Both the position numbers and the translations under genes were made by a program. 64,000 bases of DNA, from positions 37,061-101,060 of the forward strand of contig JASANC010003404.1 of NCBI GenBank assembly GCA_030248135.1, given 5' to 3'. The DNA comes from Theristus sp. LFF4_11 (Eukaryota; Nematoda; Chromadorea; Monhysterida; Xyalidae). Within the stretch, counting starts at the first letter, position 1; each line of letters starts with the position of its first letter. The notes beneath the pieces are model-generated. The model saw only the letters and a program-made list of their open reading frames with translations. It did not search any database and was not told the DNA's origin. Below are positions 26,088 to 40,948 of this stretch, one piece after another.

Positions 26088-27589
26088 CAGAGGAAATCGT
26101 GATCTGGGCGACCTGACCAATTCAACGATGACAACCACATTCATTTGTGGTCATTTCAATTTGTTTTCATCAAATCTGATTCAATTTTCGCCCACATATG
26201 TCGTTTCCATGTGATTTTCAGTAGAATTAATAATTGTGGTGTTTTTATGTGCATGGTGTTTTTAGCATTTCCCATTTTGAAAAATACCATGGTGTTTTTA
26301 TAAACATGGTTTTTATATCGCATGGTGTTTTTTTACACCATGGTGTTTTTTTACGCAACCGAAAATTCTAGGGGGGGGGTCGGGTCGGACCAAAATTTTT
26401 TCTTGACGATGACATTGTCTGGGCAAAAAATGGCTAGTAGGGGTCGATTTGGTTGGGGCGGTGGGTTCCCGAGCGAGACCGAAAATTCTAGGGGGGGGGT
26501 CGGAGTCGGACCAAAAGTTGTTGAATAAAAGTGCTAGAAACCACAGCATCCAGTCAAGGCCTCTCTCTGGTCTCTAGTCATACATTTTGCTTTGATTTTC
26601 GTTCGGGTCGGGACATCTGAAAGCTACACGAACGAGACACGCTGCACGGGTGAGACTTGATATTGAAGTACAGTATTGAAAACATTGACGTACAAAGTGG
26701 TAAATGTATAACAAAGTGGTACGTATACAAAAAAACATACAATATATATTGAGATACAAACATGCATATAATATAGATACCTACAAATGAGAGAAATATA
26801 TAGATATACAAGAGAAAATGTCTCCATCGAAAGTCAAAATCAAAGGGGGGGGGTGGTCAGACGCAGTACCGTGGGCCCAAACAAATTTTCGAAGGGGGGG
26901 TATGGTGCCGTGGGGGGGGGGGGGTGCCGACCAAAATGTGAGGGGGGTCCAACCGATGGTAACGTGGGACCCCCCCCAGGGGGGTCCCATGGGGGGGGGG
27001 GGTGCATTTTTCAAAATTTTCTGTGGGGGGGGGTCCGTCCACCCCCCCCACCCCCCCATGAAATTTTTTCGCTTAAATTTTAAAGGAAAAACGCTAAATT
27101 TAGCTGCAAAATCTTTAAAATTGCAATGAAGATGGTCAAGTTATCATATATTCAGCTTATATTATAGACTTTATAGACAAAAAATCATGATTTTCGAAAA
27201 AAAAATTAGGGTGTGCAGAAAATTTTGGGGGGGGGGTCTCCGCCAGACAAAATTTCATGGGGGGTGTGGGGGGGTGTCGGCCAAATTTTCGAGGGGGAGG
27301 GTCCGATGGGGGGGGGGTGCCCGGTTTTAGGGGGGTGGCACGGTGCCCCCCCCCCACCCCCCCCACCCGACGGTCTCTGGTGCTCTGGGGGGGTGTACGT
27401 ACCCCCCCGCCCACGGTACTGGTCAGACGGTCAGGATTTGGTAGGGGGGGGGGTTTGGAAGGTCGAAATGTGGGAGGGGGGTCTGGCCCCCCCAAATTCG
27501 AGAGGGGGGGTATTTTGACCAAAATTTGGGGGGGGTTTGCCCGGGTGGGGGGTGTCGACTTGGTTGGGGGGGGGGGGTACCCCCCCACC

Positions 27590-28328
27590 TAGAGATGTCA
27601 AGAAAAAAAAAATTTTTCTATTTTTTTTCTTTTAAAAAAAAAATTTTTAATTTTTTTTTAATGAAAGTTGTTCAGAATTTTTCAGGGAGTCCGAATATCA
27701 CCATCTGAGGAGCCACCGACTTACCATATGACCCCCACTCATATGGGAGGAGGGTGAAAATTTCAGACTTGGTTTCGGCGACCCCATTTTCCCACCGACG
27801 ACATCACGTCTCGTGTTTTGCCTCTCAATTCACCTCAAATAACACGGAAACAAGTTCAACAACAAACCGGTGTGATCATGCTGACGACACGAGGCGAAAC
27901 AGCAACGAGCAACCAACGAAGTTACGCTTGCAGTGGCAGACAGTGCAATTTCGACCTTTCGAGATCCTGAAAAACGTAAATGTGAGTTCTCTGCTTCTAT
28001 CTCACCTTAGCGGCATCGGAATTTGTTGAACTAGCCTTTGCGACGCTCAAGTACTTCAATGCGCGAGTCGATCATCACTCACCAAGGCTAAAAACAGTCG
28101 ATAAATCAATCCAGAATACCACCTGCAGCGTTGAAGACTAAGTGACAAGGTAAAGTCAAAGAAAATTTTTGTTGAACTTTCGAAAAATTATGCCAAAAAC
28201 GGCATTTTCAGGGCACATTAAAGAAAAAATTTCAAAAATTTTTAATAAAAAAAATAAAAAAAAATGCTCATTTTTTTTACTTTTAAAAAAAAATTAAAAA
28301 AAAATTTTTTTTGCCCCTTACATCTCTA
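27590..28328. mobile_element. Nested hAT-like MITE, TAGAGATGT ends
   Basis: Flanked by 8-bp duplications CCCCCACC at 27582-27589 and 28329-28336. The ends TAGAGATGT and ACATCTCTA are inverted. Just inside both ends are long A and T runs. It shares GAACTTTC-AAAAATTATGCC with the element at 47314-48371, which has TAGGGTTAGGGG ends and A/T-run subterminal regions. I treat the two as one family. No ORF of note. Confidence 0.75.
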
Positions 28329-28486
28329 CCCCCACCCCCCCCCATCTCGACCCCTGGTTTCAGATAAAATAAGTGCAAGAAGATAAAAAGCACATGTGAA
28401 TTTCTTTTTTAAGCACTGGCCAATCACAAGACACGCGTTATATCACTGGGTCTGATAACGAAAGGGTACGTGTAACGTAATTAAGG

Positions 28487-29752
28487 CGCGTTTAGCAATT
28501 AGTTTTTCTTACGTACGCACGGAACGCACGTCGTTCTAAATGCGGGGCGCAAAACAGTCGTTTCGTTTACGCCACACGACAAAACTGAAAACTGCGCACC
28601 GCATTTAGAACGACTGAAGTGTCGTGCATACATACGGAAAACTAATTCGCGTGGGCAAAAAGTTGTGTGGTATGTCCGAACGTGCGGACGGACAAGCTTG
28701 CGTTCGGGAATTAGAAAACGTGTAGCATCCGTCATACGACTGTCGTTCTAAATGCCGTGACCAAAAATAGTCCGTTCTGTTGCGGACAAAAATGCAAATG
28801 TCTGCCCTAGCAAATTTGAAAACGGGAATTGACAAATTTTATTTTTTAGTGATCATCTCCCTTGCATTCCCTCCCCTTCCCCTACCCTCTTCCCCATTTT
28901 GCATTCAGTTTGTCGTCGCATTTTTATCACATGTGTTCTCAAGAAGCGCATGTAAAAATCTAAATTCTTTCAGTTTTGGTATATACAAACTGAATTTGAA
29001 CAAATTTTGATTTGGATCTTTCAAAAATGGAAAATGCTGACCCAAAATCTCCGCCGACGCCGATCAGTTCGCTCGACGAAGCGCAGGTGACAGAGAAGCT
29101 GATCGAAGCTGTTTTGCTTTTTTGGAGCCAGCAGCCCCCTTCTCCGAAACCAGCAAGCAAACAAACAAACAAACAAACAAACAAACAAACAAACAAACAA
29201 ACAAACAAACAAACAAACAAACAAACGAACAAACAAACAACGAAAAACAACAGTTTCCAGTAGATTTCAGTTTTCTTTCTTTTCAAAACAGGCAAGTAGA
29301 CCCACCAAATAAAACTGAGCATTTTTCCCGTTGTCCCAACATCTAAAATACCTTGATTTTCAACTTAAAATTAACAGACACTGGAAAATATGAACTTTTC
29401 CGCACATCCGTCGAACGACTTTTTGCTGCCAGCAGCAAAAAGTCGTCGGACAGTCGTGCGCAAGAAATTCTAATTCGCGTGCGCATTTGTCTTTTTACGC
29501 ACGGACAAACAGTCGTTCTAAATCCCGTGCGCAAAACAGTCGTGTCGGATAGACGTAAGTCACACGCACGAAATTCTAATTCGCGTGGGCACAAGTTTTT
29601 TTGCGTGCGCACGGACAACGTTCTAAATCATGCGCGCAAAACAGTCGTTACGTGCGAACGACAGTCATGCGTACGAAATTCTAATTCGCGTAGCCATTTT
29701 TTAAGTTCTGTCTCCGTGCGTACGCACGAAAATCTAATTGCTAAACGCGCCT
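28487..29752. mobile_element. Inverted-repeat element with CGTACGCACG subrepeats
   Basis: The ends are long inverted repeats beginning AGGCGCGTTTAGCAATTAG on the left, with the complement CTAATTGCTAAACGCGCCT at the right, and continuing into CGTACGCACGG. The interior repeats variants of ACGCACGAAATTCTAATTCGCG and CAGTCGTTCTAAAT many times on both strands. The middle (28.8-29.35 kb) is unlike the ends and holds a (CAAA)n microsatellite. I see no clear target-site duplication, so superfamily is open. Confidence 0.65.
29158..29240 (+). repeat. (CAAA)n microsatellite
   Basis: About 20 near-perfect AAAC/CAAA units in a row. It gives long artefactual reading frames of QTNK repeats on one strand and CLFV repeats on the other. 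Confidence 0.95.
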
Positions 29753-32700
29753 GATGCTTATGAGGGTGGCCGTTGCCCGATGAGAGTAGTTGTGGAGAAG
29801 AAACGCAGATAAGCACACAACTATCTGCTTTAAATGAAAAAAACTTGTGGAATGGGCAACAACAGTCAACAAAACGGAACAAATTGTCATTGCTGAAGAA
29901 AAACCCGAAGGATCAAAAGTTAAAAAATGAAACTATGCAACACAAATATGCTCAAGAGGCAAAATTATTACCAGACATAGTCAAAAGTACGATAAAAACA
30001 AGTTTAGTTACATAACGGGCAAATTGCCTCAGACAGTTGCGCTTAATGTTTGACAGTAATTGGCACTATTTGCAAATGTCGAATTCAACGTGCCTTTAAC
30101 ACTTGCTTATCAGTTTCATACCTTGTATTCTATTGCTATTCATACTTGTAAAGAAAAACAGAAAATCCATTTTAGTTAGCACTTTCCTATTTTGGTACTG
30201 ATAAAAGAGAGTAAGACTAAATACAAACACAACAGCAAAAACATTGCAGTAAGTTTGGGTAAGCAATTGGTTCCAACTGGTTCGTCAGTATCATATCGTC
30301 GCGTCACTGACAATAGCTTATTGTGGCTGGTTTATTATTATTATGTTTTTGTCAACTGCTGACTCTGCTGCAAGTTTAAGTTCATCGTCGTAAAAAGCCA
30401 GATTTCGACCTGTGCAAGCAAGCAAATAGAAATTCGTGTGGAATCGATGGGAGAATAATAGCCATTGGGTTGTAAATTATTCCATGACCTGCCTGCCTGG
30501 TGCATGGCAGAGAGGGATAGAGCACTGAAGCAGTTAAAAATATGAAAAAATATCAAAAGCTGAACGCAGAGAAGCTAGAAAGAAATGAGAGCTAGAAAAA
30601 AAAAACACTCCAGCACAGATGACAGTTATTTATCAATATGCCGTTTTCAAGACATGTTCGGTCAAAAAAGACAAAACGCACATTTGAGAAATGTGATTAA
30701 AATTCCAAATGAACAACGGAGATGTAGGCACATGGAAATCTGATAAGAACTGATAAAGTACGATTTTTCATTTCAGCTTTATTTACAAGAAAGAAGAGCT
30801 CGGAACGTGTGCGCTTAGTGGGTTCCTTGACACTTTTAATGCCACCCCAGTGCTGCTGCAACCGCGCCCACCTTGCACTGCTACAACGCTCCGGCTTCCT
30901 GGCTCAAGAATTCAACGCACAAAAACAGGAAAGACACGACTGAAATATCCCATTTTAGCACACGCGATAGTGGCTGACTGCGTGCGGCTCGCTCAGCTAT
31001 TATCTCGCTCGATCTCCATTGTTTCATTCCACAGTGCAGGCCGCGGAACAAAGCTCCTTGAACAATATGAAGTTCCGCAATGTCTGTCGGACGTTTCTGT
31101 AATTATCTTTTAATAAAAGTAAGTTCAATGATATTGCACACACCTTAGAGCTGGTAAACAACTTTGATATCCGGCAATGTAAATTTGTAAATAAAAGACG
31201 TGACAGTAGAAAAAAAGAACAATATAATGAATTGAAACTATCGAAACGATGAATGGCAATAAATTTTAAATACGTGCTTTGCACGCAGATGTTTGCCATA
31301 GATGCATGGGAGTAACCATAAAAGAAATATCGGCACAATGTGGGAGGCGCCCAGAGCATTGGGACGAGACACGTTGCTGTGCCAGGATATGATCGAGACT
31401 GCACACGTAGTATGAAATAATGAACAGTCAGTGTTTTTCAGAACGTGACGTGACCAATTTGCGACAGTTTCCCGGAATTTACTGAAAATGAACAGACGCC
31501 GCTTGCAAAGGATGCGACTGCACTGGTGGAACAGGGGACGCTGCGACCGACAAACGCGACTGCGTTGCCTTGGCATGGCCGCCGGTCGCTTAAACTGAGC
31601 CGGCCGCCTGGCGTTGCAATTTGCCAGCGCGTGTGCTTGCTGTCCGCCGCACTACAACGCACAATGAGAGAGAACATTATCGCTGTGCAGCGTGTGTGTG
31701 GTGTGTCTCTTTCTACTCTCTGCATAATATGCTCAAGCATTTTTGCAAACGCACACATGCGTCATCAACATACAGCAACGGCACAATCCAGCAACGTTGT
31801 CGCGTTTGAAAAGCACTATATCCATCTTTGAACCAGCTGACGGCGGGTTCGCGGCGAAAGCTCAGCAGAACTGGTGATGAGTTTGACTGTTGGAACGTTT
31901 TTCAAAACATTCGGACACGATATATCAATTCAAGTATCACCTGCGCAAGCCAGAAAGCGAGAAGGTGCCTGCATGTCTAGCTGATCGACCACTGTCAAGT
32001 GTTGCTTGCGTATCCCGTCAGAGCAAGAATATGAAGCAGCGTAGTGACTGGCCAGATTGCAAAATACGATGGCTGTGCCGAAGAACGTGAGCCATGAAAC
32101 ATTCAGTGTTGTCATTGCTACGCTTGTGCACCCGTAACGTAATGAATAGACGTAGCCGAATCGTAAAAAAACGGAACGTTCACCAACTTTCGAATTCGAA
32201 AACAAAGGCGAACAACCAATTCACGACCATGAAAACCGGTTTTTTCTTGTTTTTTTCTTGCAGTTCTGAGCGCACTGTGCAATTCTTATGCTTGATTGCA
32301 AATGTGAGTGTTTCAAAATTATGTTCAATAAATTGACAAACCAAGAATCTGCAAAATTGAAATCAGTTTCCTTTCAACGTCTGCAACCCAAAAAATTGAT
32401 AATATCATTTCTTTTGGTTCTGCTATTCAATACGTTTGCAGACGTAGAAAGGAGATTGGTTTCATTTTTGATGCGGCAATTAAAAATTGCCCAAGTGACC
32501 CGATCGCATCTCAGGGTCCAGGGTCATTTAATCAATTTTGATTTCGTGCGTCAAGCTTGAAACTGATTTCAAATCTATGCGCGCATTGAGTCGCAGAACC
32601 AAAAGAAAACATCCTAAGACTGAAGACACTGTCTAAACTGAACTGTTGCCGCCTTCTCTAAACGTAACAACCAACATTCTCAAAACAGCGGCAACGGCAA

Positions 32701-34545
32701 CCTCATCAACTGTGACAAAAACGGACCTCCCGCGAAAGCTGTGAATATGACAAAAAAGTTGCTTTAAAAATGTTCTGATGCGATTAGGAAACCCGTGCTT
32801 TATATTTTTGTGGAACATAAACCACGGAGAATAAAAGAAACCCATATTTCATGCGATAAAGTCGAAACACCGTGAACAACGACGCGGTTAAAATTTGAAA
32901 AAATCTGCATAGCAAGAATAGCAGCCATAAAGCGACAAGAAAAACAGAGGCATAACGAGAGCGCAGCATTTACGACATGCACCAGCGCATGCGTCACAGA
33001 GCAAAACAAAACAAAAACGCAAATAAAGTAAACTGAAACCAAAATACAGGATTCGGTGAAAAAACTCCAATCAAGTTAGATGTTAGATTCCTGTGGTCGG
33101 GTGGGGTGTTGGCCCCGGCGAGATGGTAGATTTGAACCGATTTTTAGCCTCATGCCTGCGCATTTGTTGCGAACAACCCACGCACGCAATATGACACGTG
33201 AAATCACCAGAGAATCTATTACTTTTACGAATCATTTAACGCAATAATAGCGGTCATGGTAGGGAACTAATAAAGTTTCCGAGAGCGCCACAAAAGTCAA
33301 TTCACAATATCAAATTGCTTCAGCTGAAAATAACAAGCCTCTGCTGCCGGTTGTGACGCCCACTAATCACACAGGCCCATTAGCTAATCAATCATCAGTA
33401 CAGATACTGTACGTGCAGTGTATTGCTGCACAGTTGATAAAACTGTTTTATCTTTTTATCATCATATTTACCTGCGTGCGTGCAACTTGTAAATAGCATG
33501 AATCCAATTCATAACAGCGTTTTTTCGCCTTGCATGTCTCGATTCCGGTGTAGTCATATTTCAGTCAGAATCAGCGTTTGGTGCTCAGTTCTGTTCAGAG
33601 TACTACCACCACGGCTAGCTGCAGTACTGTAATTGCCACATAAAGCTGCGGTAATAAATAAACCGCATATAAAAACCGGCGGTGAAAATAACAAAAACTA
33701 CGCATTCGTTCAAGACTGGGTGAATCGTTTTTACGTGCCGTGTTTTCATTTCATTCATTTATGTTCGCACCTCCACGGTCCGAGAATATTTTTATTCACT
33801 GAAATTGCATTTAGACACAATCAAAATCCAGACTATCCTTTCAACTTTCAACACTCGCTCAATGTCTGAACCCTTGTTTTTCTAAGTTGATCACAATTAT
33901 ACACACTCACAACACAAAAAAATCAAAACAAAACCACCGTGTGATGCATGTGGTGACTATTATCTATCCACCTGCATGTGTCAGATAAAAATTCAATTTG
34001 TGTCAAAAGCAAAAATCACAATCATTTTCAAGAAACACGTATGTGCGTTTGCTAGTGCAAGCAAGTACAGCCCCTCAAAATTATATGCGATACGCGCACG
34101 AACGATTTGATCTGTACATACAGTTTCGTGCATAAAAACGGAACCGGGTCAAAACAAATGTCTACCCACTGGACTAAATTAGTGCTGAACACTGCTCAAC
34201 AACAACAACAAAACAAAAAGCACACAAACCAAACTTGAATGTTCTACGATTACACCAAAAATTGTTTTTGTGACAAACTTTTTTCAAAAACGCTTTACAA
34301 ACCAGTTGGTGGCTCAAACTGTTCACCGCGATGTTGCTGAACACAAGCACACACTTTGCTGAAATCGGAATCGGTCGTGAACATTTTGAGTAAGCAATGC
34401 GCTTTTAAATGGAACAGAATGTTTTGTGTGACACGTGGCTGACCGAGCGAAACAAGATGCAAACAACACAAAAAACAGTTAAACTACGCTGATTGGTTTA
34501 ATTCTGCTAGCACTGTGTCCAATCGCGTGTGTAGCGTGTGTTTCA
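29753..34545. other. Intergenic, no gene recognised
   Basis: Nearly 5 kb without a supportable coding exon on either strand. It ends at the stop codon of the p38 gene. Polyadenylation-like signals occur on both strands, but none can be tied to a gene. Confidence 0.45.
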
Positions 34546-37378
<2,833 letters not shown>

Positions 37379-38172
37379 TCAGCTGCAGTGTCGTTGCTGT
37401 ATCAAAGGGGATACACCAATTTTGTGGTTGGCTGGTACTTTGCACCATTTGTGGAAATTCCAAGCAACTTGGCACCTGGCAAATCATTCTCTCCTTACAG
37501 TTTATCGTGAAAAATGAGCAAAACACTTTTTATTCGGCATTCCATTGGAGACAAAAATAAATATGGAAACACAGCTGCAGTTGCATTTTTTTGAGATTCC
37601 GCAAAATCGTTGGCAGACTGTTTGACATTGACTCTGATTTTTGCTGTTGCTGTAAAACCGTTTGGAATTATGTCAAATGCAAGTAATACTAGCCATTCAA
37701 AGTAAAAAAGCACAATGAAAGATTTCGACGGGTAAATAACAGCAAAAAATGCACAGACAGAGCGAAAATGTAAAAATAAACAAAGCAAAAAAAGGGCCGC
37801 GAACAAATAGATCATTGTTGTGCGCCACCATTTTTGCCCACAACTTGTCGCCAGCCAAGTTATAGAAAACCGACCGACAGTCAGACAAAACACAGAGAAA
37901 ATATAACACCGAACTGAACAAAACGGCATTTACGGAAACATGAGCTCACTGGCCATGCAAAACAGCGCACACGTCAGTCTGCAGCAAATTGACTCAATTA
38001 CAGTGTCATTTCGCGCAGCAGCGCACAGGAGCACACGCGTTTCTTTCACAGAAAACGACAACAACGAGATGGTTTGAGTAAAGCAACAAAGAGTAGCTCT
38101 TGTTGCAACACAAAAAACATGGCAGATGAAAACGCAGAAAGTATCACGATGCCAAGTGCCGTGCACCGCAGA
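37379..38172. other. Gap between p38 and the membrane-protein gene
   Basis: Both neighbours are on the minus strand, so this holds the p38 promoter and 5' UTR and the 3' end of the next gene. No coding exon recognised. Confidence 0.5.
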
Positions 38173-39901
38173 CTACCGTGGCCTCGCAGTGCCATTTCTG
38201 GCGTTCACGATCGTTGTGCTGCCGTTTGCGTGTTCGACTGCGCCCATTTCAACGACGGTCGCCACCGAGGACGCGTGTTGTCTCTCGTTGCGTCTGCCCC
38301 TGCCGCGTGCCCCGGTGCCGCCCTGCTCAAAGCTGCCCCCGGTGCCCTGCGACGACGCTGCTGCACCCATCGAGCTCGATGAGTTCGACGGTCGTCTCGT
38401 TGCTCCGATTGTGCTGCTGCGGCCTGTACCAATTACGATTTTTTCAATCCCAATTTCCTTTCCAATAAATTCAAATTTGAACACATAAAGGTGGGTGAAT
38501 TTTTCCGTTTTCATAAATGCTGTGTTCTTTACTGTGCATTAAGCGGTTGGATTTCAAGCGACGAACCAGCTCCAGTGCTTGCCGTCGGTGGCGGTCCCAT
38601 GGAGTGCTGCCGTGACTGGCTGCCCCCGAGCGTGTTGTACGCACTGCCGACGTACGGGGCGTGGTGGCGATGCAGCGACAGCAGTGACGCGCTGGTGCCA
38701 CTGCACAAAGCGCCAATTGAAATCATGCAATTTACAGTTTTGTTGTGGTTGTCTGGTGCAACTGATGATTCGCTGAGATGAAATATCATTTACTGATAAA
38801 AAATGATCAAGTAATCAGCGAATGTTAATGCGCACATTGGTGGGAACAGCTTCATTTCAGCCTCCGGATTGTACAACGTCGGCTCTGTGTACGCGTTTGC
38901 GAGCACCGTGTACTGCGGCGGCACAGGTTGGTACGGGCAGCCGTCTAAAGCGCCCTCCTCTGGCACTGGCTCCTGCAAAAGGACACACCCATGATGAGAA
39001 ACATCATCAACACTCGAAAATCACACAATATGTTGAAATGAAGTCGTTGAACTGACATCTCAGACATCGGCGGCATCTGAAAACATGAATGTCTGGCAAG
39101 CCGATTGGCTGCATCGAGTTGATCGATTCAGTCAGTTCATCTGATTGTCTGTGAAGTGCCTGCCTGCATTCTGTCGCTCAAATCCTGGACACTACGAATC
39201 AACCAAGTTGTGTGGGGCTTCAGATTCTCTGCATGTCGACCTCTTCACTGCGCTAAGCTCAGTTGCAGAAGAGGGACGGTCCCAAAGCAATAGTAACAGT
39301 TCAATTTGCAAAACTGCGACCGACCGGCATCGCATGTCGGTGTACGGTGCGCCGCGGCGGATGCTGGTGCGGCTGCGTGTGCCTGAGCTTCTCGGCGCAC
39401 AGATTCAAGCTGCACAGCCACCAGCATGCGCCCAGCAGCAGACAGACGACGCCCACCGCCACAAACACCGGCCCGGCGATCTGCACGGGACGCACGAAAT
39501 GCGCTGCTGTCGGCTGCGCGTCTCTGGTGCTTTGCCTCCGCAACGTCGCCAACGTCGCCGCCACGTACGCACGGCCGGAAGCGTCGTCGTCGTTCACGTC
39601 GTTGCTGTCGTCCTTGCCAGTTACAGTGCCATTGTGTTCCGTGTCAGTGGATCTCAAGTTGTTGTTGTTACTGTTGAACTCGGTGTAGTAATACTGATCC
39701 TTGTCAACGAGCGTCGGTGCTACAGCGCCTTCAGCCGAGTCACGTTCAGTGTTTGTAGTTCCGTTGTGCGCTGCGAACAACGTCCAGAATGGCGGGTCAT
39801 CAGTGACGACATAGCCGAACAAAAGCATCACGGCGCCGGCAAGCAACACGAAAATGCCAAATGCTGACAGACACACAGTCGGGGAGGAGCCGCGGAACTT
39901 T
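38173..39901 (-). CDS. Two-membrane-segment protein, TMEM200-like layout (N-terminus incomplete)
   Basis: Exons in gene order: 39901-39325, 38972-38836, 38700-38567, 38423-38173; phases agree and the stop is TAG 38173. The large exon begins KFRGSSPTVCLSAFGIFVLL (membrane segment 1), then a loop of about 100 residues with NGT glycosylation sites and a run of Asn. A second membrane segment follows (QIAGPVFVAVGVVCLLLGAC). The long Pro/Ser-rich tail contains HRHHAPYVGSAYNTLGG and ends with a Gly/Ser-rich region. A short arginine-basic stretch before segment 1, RGSSP at its start and GP-VxGVG at segment 2 recall the TMEM200 family, but this is a layout comparison only. The 5' exon is missing: the first acceptor (CAGAAAG) offers phase 2 or phase 0. 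The phase-0 choice would join the candidate exon at 40691-40948. Confidence 0.6.
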
Positions 39902-39982
39902 CTGTGCAGAGAAAAAACAAACAAAAAAAAATTCGTTTATTCCGTGATTTTTTATTCAAATGAAATAAACTTAAAACTTAAA

Positions 39983-40471
39983 TCACTTTGTGCGATACGG
40001 AAAGAAACCGAAGGAGGCCGGATAGAGGATGTCCCATCCTTTGGGGTAGTAATAGAAGAACGGGTCACGCTGTGCCAGAGGGCCGTAGTGGAGCACCCGT
40101 TGGTTGCCCGTCCATTCGGTTGGGTCGATCTCGCCGGGTGCCGTCTGCACCGCAGTGTCATGCTTGTGCTGCTGGTCTTTCAGGCGGTCTACAAAGCAGA
40201 GACGATATTGCTAGAATGGTAGGTAACACAAAATGATGAAAATGTCTAGTGGTATTACTGATTCACAAAAATTTTCCAGTTTCAGTCAATTTTATTCTGC
40301 AGTGCACAGCATAATACCAGAGGAGTGTAAGACAAAATCTTATTGCAAACACACCGCCGCCAACTCAAACTCACTCATTGGACGTTTTGAGCGTCGTTTC
40401 TGCGTGACCTCCGATTTCTTGCCGAACATGAGATGCGTGTGCATCTTGCCCTTTGCCCCTTGGTCTGCCAT
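39983..40471 (-). CDS. Small 100-residue protein of unknown function, 2 exons
   Basis: Exons 40471-40375 and 40188-39983 join in phase (303 nt including stop). Begins MADQGAKGKMHTHLMFGKKS, basic middle (VTQKRRSKRPMNRLKDQQHK), then an aromatic/proline-rich C-terminal half: GEIDPTEWTGNQRVLHYGPL, QRDPFFYYYPKGWDILYP, ending FFPYRTK. No membrane segment or signal peptide. The dense, ordered C-terminal motif looks like a conserved protein rather than chance, but I do not recognise the family. A TTTTCAG acceptor lies five bases before the ATG, suggesting an upstream 5' UTR exon or trans-spliced leader. It lies between the parts of the membrane-protein gene on the same strand. Confidence 0.65.
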
Positions 40472-40690
40472 CGTATCTGAAAAGAAGACATCCATTTTCT
40501 TGGTTACCGAAGCGAATCACCCCAGCCATAATGATGTGGGCTAAAAACACAATACGCCATACAAACTCGTCAATGGACAATCACTCAATTAACTATTCAG
40601 AAAAACTCATCCAATTGCTGGTCGACCACAACATAATGGAGACCACCACAACCAAACTGGCACCACAACACACGCACAACACAGTCAGAC

Positions 40691-40948
40691 TCGATACGTC
40701 AGCAGCGGATCAGCTTGCAGCTTGCCTTCATCATCGGACTGGCTGTCGTCAGAGCTGCCCGCACTAGTCAGCTGTGTCAGTGACACCGCTGGCTGCAACG
40801 CCTGCTGGTGTTGCGGGTGTCGGTGGCCCACAAAGCGCCGTCGCTTCCTCAGCCGCAACGTTTTGCGTCGTGCGTGCTTGTCGCGGAATTTCATCAGCAA
40901 ATTCGTCTTCACCTCGTGGCCGGCGGCCGGTTGGCCAACACGACGCAT
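40691..40948 (-). CDS. Candidate N-terminal exon, basic then acidic
   Basis: ATG 40948 opens MRRVGQPAAGHEVKTNLLMK, then FRDKHARRKTLRLRKRRRFV (very basic), then a polar stretch ending SSDDSQSDDEGKLQADPLL and TYR before a GTCTGA donor in phase 0. Codon quality is good and the frame is open for 86 codons. It may be the first exon of the TMEM200-like gene if the phase-0 acceptor at 39898 is used; otherwise its partner exon is not identified. Confidence 0.4.

Larger units (their letters stand above)
25464..28356. mobile_element. Non-autonomous hAT-like element, 2.9 kb, rich in long G tracts
   Basis: Flanked by perfect 8-bp target duplications GTTTCAGA at 25456-25463 and 28357-28364. Its ends are perfect 11-bp inverted repeats, CAGGGGTCGAG and CTCGACCCCTG. 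An 8-bp duplication and CAGGG-type ends are usual for the hAT superfamily. No transposase frame is visible. The interior has clusters of 7-14 consecutive G at 25.49-25.58, 26.37-26.51, 26.84-27.06 and 27.22-27.59 kb, a foldback block at 25.6-26.35 kb and a second element nested near the right end (27590-28328). Confidence 0.8.

Noticed and set aside
25285..27592. Gly/Pro-rich open frames of 60-140 codons in the G-tract element
   Set aside because: Produced by G and C runs with few stops; present in several frames and both strands with no domain.
29012..29346. Open frames with QTNK or CLFV repeats
   Set aside because: They are translations of a (CAAA)n microsatellite.
29343..29882. Overlapping 80-130 codon frames in the CGTACGCACG element
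   Set aside because: They translate short DNA subrepeats on both strands and have no protein-like features.
31438..31831. Overlapping frames near 31.5 kb on both strands
   Set aside because: No start or splice logic, no recognisable motif and low codon quality.
33080..33140. tRNA-like T-arm (GGTTCAAATC on the minus strand)
   Set aside because: The flanking bases do not form a T stem or a 7-bp acceptor stem, and no D or anticodon arm is found at the right distance.
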